The notes beneath the pieces were generated by a model that was not told the origin of the DNA, did no database searches, and saw only the letters and a program-made list of their open reading frames with translations. This document shows positions 13,485 to 21,564 of a stretch of DNA of 21,564 bases, in pieces; position 1 is the first letter of the stretch; each line of letters begins with the position of its first letter. Made by a program: the position numbers and the translations under genes. Origin of the DNA: Schlegelella_A sp038241255 (lineage in GTDB: Bacteria > Pseudomonadota > Gammaproteobacteria > Burkholderiales > Burkholderiaceae_C); the NCBI GenBank assembly GCA_038241255.1, contig JBBRFW010000061.1, forward strand, positions 1 to 21,564, written 5' to 3'.

Positions 13485-14321
13485 ATGTCCCAAGCGCTGC
13501 ACCCGATGCTCAACACCGCCATCAAGGCGGCGCGCACCGCCGGGTCGATCATCAACCGCGCGTCGCTCGATCTCGAGCGGCTGCAGGTGAGCACCAAGGC
13601 GCCGAACGACTTCGTCACCGAGGTCGACAAGGCCGCCGCGGCGGCGATCATCGACACCCTGCTCGCGGCCTACCCGGGCCACGGCATCCTCGCCGAGGAG
13701 TCGGGCAGCGCGCGCGGTGCGCGCGACAGCGAGTACGTCTGGATCATCGACCCGCTCGACGGCACGACCAACTTTATCCACGGGCTGCCGACCTACGCGG
13801 TCTCGATCGGCCTCTCTTTTCGCGACCAGATCCAGCAGGCCGTGGTCTACGACCCGGCCCGCAACGACCTGTTCTTCGCGTCCAAGGGGCGAGGCGCGTT
13901 CCTCAACGACCGGCGCCTCCGCGTCTCCAAGCGCACCCGCATGGCGGAGGCACTGATCGGCACCGGCTTTCCTTTCCGACAGGGCGACGACCTTTCTCAT
14001 TACCTCCGCATTCTGGAGACGGTGATGAAGAGCTGCGCCGGCGTTCGCCGCCCGGGCGCCGCCGCGCTCGACCTCTGCTACGTCGCCGCCGGCTGGTACG
14101 ACGCCTTCTTCGAGACGGGCCTGTCGCCCTGGGACGTCGCAGCCGGGTCGCTCATCGTCACCGAGGCGGGCGGGCTGGTCGGCAACTTTACCGGCGTCGC
14201 CGAGTTCCTGCATCAGCGCGAGGTCGTTGCCGGCAATCCGAAGATCTACGGCCAGTTGGTGCATCTGCTGGCGCCGCACACGAACATCGTGCGCGACGGC
14301 GCCGGCGAAACGCCAGGTTGA
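13485..14321 (+). CDS. suhB: Inositol-1-monophosphatase SuhB
   Basis: A 278-residue Mg2+-dependent inositol monophosphatase family protein. Metal and catalytic motifs are all present: Glu71-Glu72 in GILAEESG, DPLDGTTNF (89-97), and WDVAAGSLIVTEAGG with Trp216-Asp217. The N-terminus HPMLNTAIKAARTAGSIINRAS is the usual opening, preceded by five extra residues if the ATG at 13485 is used. No Shine-Dalgarno site is evident. In E. coli SuhB is also a subunit of the rRNA transcription antitermination complex with NusA and NusG. That role is plausible here because the organism is a proteobacterium and the divergent trmJ neighbour is conserved, but it is inference. mutS begins 22 bases downstream. 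Confidence 0.95.
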   Translation: MSQALHPMLNTAIKAARTAGSIINRASLDLERLQVSTKAPNDFVTEVDKAAAAAIIDTLLAAYPGHGILAEESGSARGARDSEYVWIIDPLDGTTNFIHGLPTYAVSIGLSFRDQIQQAVVYDPARNDLFFASKGRGAFLNDRRLRVSKRTRMAEALIGTGFPFRQGDDLSHYLRILETVMKSCAGVRRPGAAALDLCYVAAGWYDAFFETGLSPWDVAAGSLIVTEAGGLVGNFTGVAEFLHQREVVAGNPKIYGQLVHLLAPHTNIVRDGAGETPG

Positions 14322-14343
14322 GGTTGGCGCGCAAGCGTCGCCG

Positions 14344-16950
14344 ATGAACGCCGCCGAGCCCATCGGCCACACGCCGATGATGCAGCAGTACCTGCGCATC
14401 AAGGCCGAGCACCCCGACACGCTCGTCTTCTACCGGATGGGCGACTTCTACGAGCTCTTCCTCGACGACGCCCGACGCGCGCATCGCCTTCTTGACATCA
14501 CGCTGACCGCACGCGGTTCCAGCGCCGGCGAGCCAATCGCGATGGCCGGCGTGCCCGTGCACGCGGTCGACGGCTATCTCGCCAAGCTGGTGCGACTCGG
14601 CGAATCGGTCGCGATCTGCGAACAGGTGGGCGAGGTCGGCGCCGGCAAAGGGCCGGTCGAGCGCAGGGTCGTCCGCATCGTCACGCCGGGAACGCTGACC
14701 GAGAGCGACCTGCTCGCCGAGAAGAGCGATTCGGTCCTGGTCGCCGTCAGCCGCGTCGCGAATCGCTTCGGCCTGGCGTGGACGGCGCTTTCCAACGGCG
14801 AGATCGGCCTGGCCGAATGCGCCGAGGCCGAGCTCGCGGGCTGGCTCGCCCGGCTGGCGCCCGCGGAGGTGATCGTGGACCGCGAGCTGCCTTGCGGCCC
14901 GATCGACGGCGCGCCGGCGATCACGACGCGACCGCCCTGGCAGTTCGACAGCGCGCTCGGCCATCGCCTGCTGTGCACGCAGCTGCGCGTCGCTTCGCTC
15001 GCCGCGTTCGGAGCCGACGATCTCGCCGCCTCACATGCCGCCGCCGGCGCGCTGCTCGCCTATGCCGAGCACACCCAGGGTCGCGCACTCGCCCACATCC
15101 ACCGCCTGAAGGTGCAGCGCACGAGCGAGCTGATCGACCTGCCACCGGTGACGCACCGCAACCTCGAGTTGACGAAAACCTTGCGCGGCCGCGACGCGCC
15201 GACGCTGCTCTCGACGATCGACCTCTGCGTCACCGGTATGGGGAGCCGCGCGTTGCGCCAGTGGCTGACGCAGCCTCTGCGCGATCGTCGCGTCGCCATC
15301 GACCGCCACGAAGCGATCGCGGCGCTCATCGCGGGAGCGCACGGTGCGCTGCGCGAGACGCTGCGCCATCTCTCGGATGTCGAGCGGATCGGCGCCCGCG
15401 TCGCCCTGCGCCAGGTGCGGCCGCGCGAGCTCGCCGGCCTCCGTGCGACCCTGCTCGCGCTGCCACGCGTGCGCGCCGCGGTGCCCGACGCAGGCTCGGT
15501 CCTGCTCGACATGCTCGGCGAGGCACTGTCACCGTCGGACGAGATCGCCGGCTGCCTGGCGGTGATCGCCGTCGAGCCCGCAGCGCTGCTCCGGGACGGC
15601 GGGGTCATCGCTGCCGGCGTCGACGCCGAGCTGGACGAGCTGCGCGCGATCGGCCGCGGCGGCGACGCCTACCTGATCGAGCTCGAGGCGAAAGAGCGCG
15701 AGCGCACAGGCATCGCGACGCTGCGCGTCCAGTTCAATCGTGTCCACGGCTATTTCATCGAGGTCTCGCAGGGGCAGGCGGCGCGGGTTCCCGCCGACTA
15801 CCGGCGCCGCCAGACGATGAAGAACGCCGAGCGCTTCATCACGCCCGAGCTGAAGGCGTTCGAGGACAAGGCGCTGTCGGCGGGCGAACGCTCCCTGGCG
15901 CGCGAGAAGGCACTCTACGAGCAGCTCCTCGACGACCTGGCGCCGCACCTCGAGTCGATCTCGGCGGTGGCGCGCTCGCTCGCCTCGCTCGACGCGCTCG
16001 CCGCCCTCGCCGAGCAGGCGCGCCGCGGCGAGTGGTCGCGGCCGCGCTTCGTCAAGGAGCCGCTGATCGAGATCGAGCGCGGCCGCCACCCGGTCGTCGA
16101 GGCCCGGCTCCAGGAAGCGGGCAGGCCGTTCATCGCCAACGACTGCCGGCTCGACGCACGCCGCCGAATGCTCGTCATCACGGGCCCGAACATGGGCGGC
16201 AAAAGCACGTTCATGCGCCAGGTGGCGCTGATCGTCCTGCTCGCCTCGATCGGGTCGTACGTGCCGGCGGCGTCGTGCCGGCTCGGGCCGATCGACGCCA
16301 TCCACACCCGCATCGGCGCCGCCGACGACCTGGCCAACGCGCAATCGACCTTCATGGTCGAGATGACCGAGGCGGCGGCGATCGTCCAGGGCGCGACCGA
16401 GCATTCGCTCGTGCTGATGGACGAGATCGGCCGCGGCACCTCGACTTGCGACGGCCTGGCGCTGGCCGGCGCCATCGCCCATCACCTGCACGATAGGAAC
16501 CGCTCGTTCACGCTGTTCGCAACCCACTACTTCGAGCTCACCGACTTCCCGGCGCAGCACGAACGAGCGCAGAACGTGCATGTCGCCGCGGTCGAGAGCG
16601 GCGAAGGGAACGACATCGCCTTCCTCCACGAGATCGAGGCGGGCCCGGCGAGCCGCAGCTACGGCGTCCAGGTGGCTCGCCTCGCCGGCATGCCGCCGGC
16701 CCTGCTGCGAAATGCCCGGAGCGCGCTCGAGCGGCTGGAGGCGGAGCGGATCGCGCGCCAGCCGCAGATCGACCTGTTCGCGGCCACGGGTGCCGCCGAC
16801 GCAGCAGTGGCGGACCGGGACGCGCTGGCCGGCGTGGCGAATTCCGCGCTCGGCGAGGCCGTCGCCGCGCTGGACCCCGATATCCTCACCCCTCGCGAGG
16901 CGCTCGACGCGCTTTATCGCCTCAAGACCCTGCACCGGGACACGTCATGA
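14344..16950 (+). CDS. mutS: DNA mismatch repair protein MutS
   Basis: An 868-residue MutS, the mismatch-recognition ATPase of methyl-directed or nick-directed repair. The mismatch-wedging Phe-Xaa-Glu motif is in MGDFYELF (Phe35, Glu37). The connector, lever and clamp regions follow to about residue 560. The ABC-type ATPase has Walker A GPNMGGKST (614-622, Lys620), Walker B LVLMDE (Asp693-Glu694) and the signature GRGTSTCDG. QIDLF (808-812) near the C-terminus looks like a beta-clamp binding motif, followed by the LTPREALDALYRLK end. The ATG at 14344 was chosen because GHTPMMQQYLRIK is the conserved N-terminus; the frame is open upstream to 14227 but overlaps suhB with no homology to the family. 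The TGA overlaps the next gene's ATG. Confidence 0.98.
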   Translation: MNAAEPIGHTPMMQQYLRIKAEHPDTLVFYRMGDFYELFLDDARRAHRLLDITLTARGSSAGEPIAMAGVPVHAVDGYLAKLVRLGESVAICEQVGEVGAGKGPVERRVVRIVTPGTLTESDLLAEKSDSVLVAVSRVANRFGLAWTALSNGEIGLAECAEAELAGWLARLAPAEVIVDRELPCGPIDGAPAITTRPPWQFDSALGHRLLCTQLRVASLAAFGADDLAASHAAAGALLAYAEHTQGRALAHIHRLKVQRTSELIDLPPVTHRNLELTKTLRGRDAPTLLSTIDLCVTGMGSRALRQWLTQPLRDRRVAIDRHEAIAALIAGAHGALRETLRHLSDVERIGARVALRQVRPRELAGLRATLLALPRVRAAVPDAGSVLLDMLGEALSPSDEIAGCLAVIAVEPAALLRDGGVIAAGVDAELDELRAIGRGGDAYLIELEAKERERTGIATLRVQFNRVHGYFIEVSQGQAARVPADYRRRQTMKNAERFITPELKAFEDKALSAGERSLAREKALYEQLLDDLAPHLESISAVARSLASLDALAALAEQARRGEWSRPRFVKEPLIEIERGRHPVVEARLQEAGRPFIANDCRLDARRRMLVITGPNMGGKSTFMRQVALIVLLASIGSYVPAASCRLGPIDAIHTRIGAADDLANAQSTFMVEMTEAAAIVQGATEHSLVLMDEIGRGTSTCDGLALAGAIAHHLHDRNRSFTLFATHYFELTDFPAQHERAQNVHVAAVESGEGNDIAFLHEIEAGPASRSYGVQVARLAGMPPALLRNARSALERLEAERIARQPQIDLFAATGAADAAVADRDALAGVANSALGEAVAALDPDILTPREALDALYRLKTLHRDTS

Positions 16951-17774
16951 CCTATTGCGTAGCCGTCAAGCTCGACGCCGGCCTGGTATTTCTCTCCGAC
17001 TCGCGCACCAACGCCGGCCTCGACCAAATCGGCACGTTCCGCAAGATGATGGTCTACGAGCGCCCGGGCGACCGCTTCATGGTCATGCTCTCGGCCGGCA
17101 ACCTCTCGATCTCGCAGCAGGTGCGCGAGATCCTGCAGGTCGAGGAGCTGCACGACGGAGACCACCCGCCGATCACGATTTGGAACGCGACGAGCATGTT
17201 CGATGCCGCCCGCGTCCTGGGCGCCGCGATGCGCCGCGTCTACGACCAGGACGGCGCCTCGCTCAAGAAGTCGGGGCTCGACTTCAACGCCTCGATGATC
17301 TTCGGCGGCCAGGTGCGCGGCGAGGCCATGCGGCTCTTCCTCGTCTATTCCGCCGGCAACTTCATCGAGGCGACGCGCGAGACGTGCTTTTTCCAGATCG
17401 GCGAGTCGAAGTACGGCAAGCCGGTGCTCGACCGCATGATGCGGCCCTCGACGCCGCTCGACGAGGCCGCCAAGTGCGTGCTCGTGTCGATGGATTCGAC
17501 CCTGAAGTCGAACCTCTCCGTGGGTCTGCCGCTCGACCTCGCCATCTACGAGGCGAACCGCTTCGAGTCGTCGCAGATCGTCTGCATCGACGACCGCAAT
17601 CCGTATTTCCAGATGATCCGCAGCAGCTGGGGCGAAAAGCTCCGGCAGGCGTTCGAGTCGATCGACGACCCGCAGTGGGATGTCGAAGGCTCGGCGGCCG
17701 CGCCGCTCTGCGTCGCGTCGCAGCGCTACGAGACGATGCGCAAGATCACGCACCCGGGCGAGAAGATCGTCTGA
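16947..17774 (+). CDS. Anbu-type proteasome homologue (predicted proteasome-type protease)
   Basis: A 275-residue protein of the Anbu family (COG3484-type predicted proteasome protease), a bacterial relative of 20S proteasome beta subunits and HslV. It begins MTYCVAVKLDAGLVFLSDSR. Removal of Met would expose Thr2 as the N-terminal nucleophile, with Asp18 and Lys33 (in TFRKM) at the positions of the proteasome catalytic Asp17 and Lys33. Later blocks FNASMIFGGQV, LFLVYSAGNFIEAT and KYGKPVLDR are typical. Anbu subunits assemble into rings or open spirals; their substrate is unknown. In many genomes Anbu lies with alpha-E, ATP-grasp and transglutaminase-like genes. None of these is here; instead it overlaps mutS by four bases (ATGA) and is probably translated from the same mRNA. 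Confidence 0.92.
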   Translation: MTYCVAVKLDAGLVFLSDSRTNAGLDQIGTFRKMMVYERPGDRFMVMLSAGNLSISQQVREILQVEELHDGDHPPITIWNATSMFDAARVLGAAMRRVYDQDGASLKKSGLDFNASMIFGGQVRGEAMRLFLVYSAGNFIEATRETCFFQIGESKYGKPVLDRMMRPSTPLDEAAKCVLVSMDSTLKSNLSVGLPLDLAIYEANRFESSQIVCIDDRNPYFQMIRSSWGEKLRQAFESIDDPQWDVEGSAAAPLCVASQRYETMRKITHPGEKIV

Positions 17775-17804
17775 CCCCCGGATCAGGGCGACCGCACACG
17801 CCGA

Positions 17805-17810
17805 TATAAT
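17805..17810 (+). promoter_or_regulatory. pyrG -10 box
   Basis: A perfect TATAAT lies in the 77-base gap between the Anbu gene and pyrG. The region 17 bases upstream lacks a good -35 match. Transcription would start near 17817. The leader would contain a 6-bp hairpin, GGCACT (17826-17831) with AGTGCC (17839-17844), ending seven bases before the ATG at 17852. Confidence 0.6.
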
Positions 17811-17851
17811 TGCACTTTCCACCACGGCACTTGTGACGAGTGCCGCTCGCA

Positions 17852-19516
<1,665 letters not shown>

Positions 19517-19529
19517 AAATTCGCCGGAC

Positions 19530-20387
19530 ATGAAGCTCTGCGGGTTCGACGTCGGCCTGGACCGGCCGCTCTTTCTCATCGCCGGCCCTTGCGTCGTCGA
19601 GTCGGAGCAACTGCAGATGGACGTCGCCGGCAAGCTGCAGGAGATCGCCGGCCAGCTGAGCGTGCCGTTCGTCTTCAAGTCGAGCTACGACAAGGCGAAT
19701 CGCTCGAGCGGCACGTCGTTTCGCGGGCCGGGGCTCGACAAGGGGCTCGAGATCCTCGCCAAGGTCAAGCGCGAGCTCGGCGTGGCCATCCTCACCGACG
19801 TGCACCGCGAAGACGAGATCGCCAGCGCGGCCGCGGTCGTGGACGTGCTGCAGACGCCCGCGTTCCTCTGCCGCCAGACCGACTTCATCAGCGCCGTCGC
19901 CCAAAGCGGCAAGCCTGTGAACATCAAGAAGGGCCAGTTCCTCGCGCCGCACGACATGAAGAACGTGCTCGACAAGGCGCGTGCCGCCGCGCGCGGCGCC
20001 GGCCTCTCGGAAGACCGCTTCATGGCGTGCGAGCGTGGCGCGAGCTTCGGCTACAACAACCTCGTCTCCGACATGCGCAGCCTCGCGATCATGCGCGAGA
20101 CGAAGGCGCCGGTCGTCTTCGATGCGACCCATTCCGTGCAACTTCCGGGCGGCCAGGGCACGACGTCGGGCGGGCAGCGCGAGTTCGTTCCGGTGCTGGC
20201 GCGCGCCGCGGTCGCAGTCGGCGTCGCCGGCATCTTCATGGAGACGCATCCCGATCCCGCGAAGGCGCTCTCCGACGGCCCCAACGCCGTGCCGCTCAAA
20301 CACATGCGCGCGCTGCTCGAGCAGCTCGCCGAGCTCGACCGCGCGGTCAAGTCGCGGCCGCTCCTCGAGCAATCGTTCGACGCCTGA
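19530..20387 (+). CDS. kdsA: 3-deoxy-8-phosphooctulonate (Kdo-8-P) synthase, metal-dependent type
   Basis: A 285-residue Kdo-8-phosphate synthase, which joins phosphoenolpyruvate and arabinose 5-phosphate in lipopolysaccharide inner-core synthesis. It has LIAGPCVVES, KSSYDKANRSS and TTSGGQREFVP. Cys21 in the GPC motif, His201 (DATHS), Glu238 (METHPDP) and Asp249 (LSDGPNAV) fall where the metal ligands Cys11, His185, Glu222 and Asp233 lie in the Aquifex enzyme. The last three are offset by exactly 16 residues. E. coli KdsA has Asn in place of the Cys and needs no metal, so this one is probably of the metal-dependent class. The ATG at 19530 was chosen because an upstream start at 19398 would overlap pyrG heavily. 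It lies between pyrG and eno in a likely operon. Confidence 0.97.
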   Translation: MKLCGFDVGLDRPLFLIAGPCVVESEQLQMDVAGKLQEIAGQLSVPFVFKSSYDKANRSSGTSFRGPGLDKGLEILAKVKRELGVAILTDVHREDEIASAAAVVDVLQTPAFLCRQTDFISAVAQSGKPVNIKKGQFLAPHDMKNVLDKARAAARGAGLSEDRFMACERGASFGYNNLVSDMRSLAIMRETKAPVVFDATHSVQLPGGQGTTSGGQREFVPVLARAAVAVGVAGIFMETHPDPAKALSDGPNAVPLKHMRALLEQLAELDRAVKSRPLLEQSFDA

Positions 20388-20430
20388 GCGGCCCGACCCT
20401 CCTTCCCACGATCTTGAAACAAGGAAACGA

Positions 20431-21564
<1,134 letters not shown>

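Noticed and set aside
14227..14343. N-terminal extension of MutS by 39 codons
   Set aside because: The segment overlaps suhB and does not resemble MutS; the conserved N-terminus starts just after the ATG at 14344.
15529..16935. A 468-codon minus-strand frame opposite mutS
   Set aside because: mutS is unmistakable on the plus strand; the antisense frame has no domain or start context.

Overview
This is a GC-rich chromosomal window with tightly packed, mostly housekeeping genes. The gene content and local orders point to a betaproteobacterium, probably of the Burkholderiales. The orders I rely on are a 6S RNA followed by an EVE-domain gene, divergent pmbA/darP, trmJ and cysE divergent from suhB, and pyrG-kdsA-eno. 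The order-level assignment is inference from gene order and protein style, not from a database search. Shine-Dalgarno sites are often weak, so several starts were chosen from family length and conserved N-termini.

Layout. Positions 1-4050 hold the 3' part of a 6S RNA gene, an EVE-domain protein, a TrpD2/YbiB nucleic-acid-binding protein, a membrane fatty acid hydroxylase/sterol desaturase family protein and a YhiN-type flavoprotein, all on the plus strand. Positions 4021-5230 hold rpsU with its own promoter, a yqeY-type gene and a small DUF442 putative sulfurtransferase. Positions 5352-9015 hold a TRAP transporter of the alpha-keto-acid (TakP) type. Its two membrane subunits are on the plus strand and its binding protein is convergent on the minus strand, with a strong minus-strand terminator between them. 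Positions 9097-11799 hold pmbA (tldE), then the divergent darP-mogA pair, in which the two genes overlap. A two-hairpin repeat element sits at the 3' end of mogA. Positions 11851-13410 hold cysE and trmJ on the minus strand. From 13485 to the window end the genes run plus: suhB, mutS, an Anbu-type proteasome homologue, pyrG, kdsA and eno, the last cut by the window edge.

Functional themes are translation and ribosome assembly (rpsU, darP, trmJ, possibly suhB), cofactor and amino-acid synthesis (mogA, cysE), DNA repair (mutS), proteolysis (pmbA, Anbu), CTP and Kdo supply (pyrG, kdsA), glycolysis (eno) and organic-acid import (TRAP). Kdo synthesis implies a Gram-negative outer membrane.

I found no phage, insertion sequence, CRISPR array, defence island or tRNA, and no intergenic stretch longer than 300 bases. 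I do not see a clearly new multi-gene system. The items most worth a second look are the solitary Anbu proteasome homologue translationally coupled to mutS, the palindromic repeat that appears to have rewritten the C-terminus of MogA, the rpsU-yqeY unit that is not followed by dnaG-rpoD, and the rpsU promoter whose -10 box contains the stop codon of the preceding gene.
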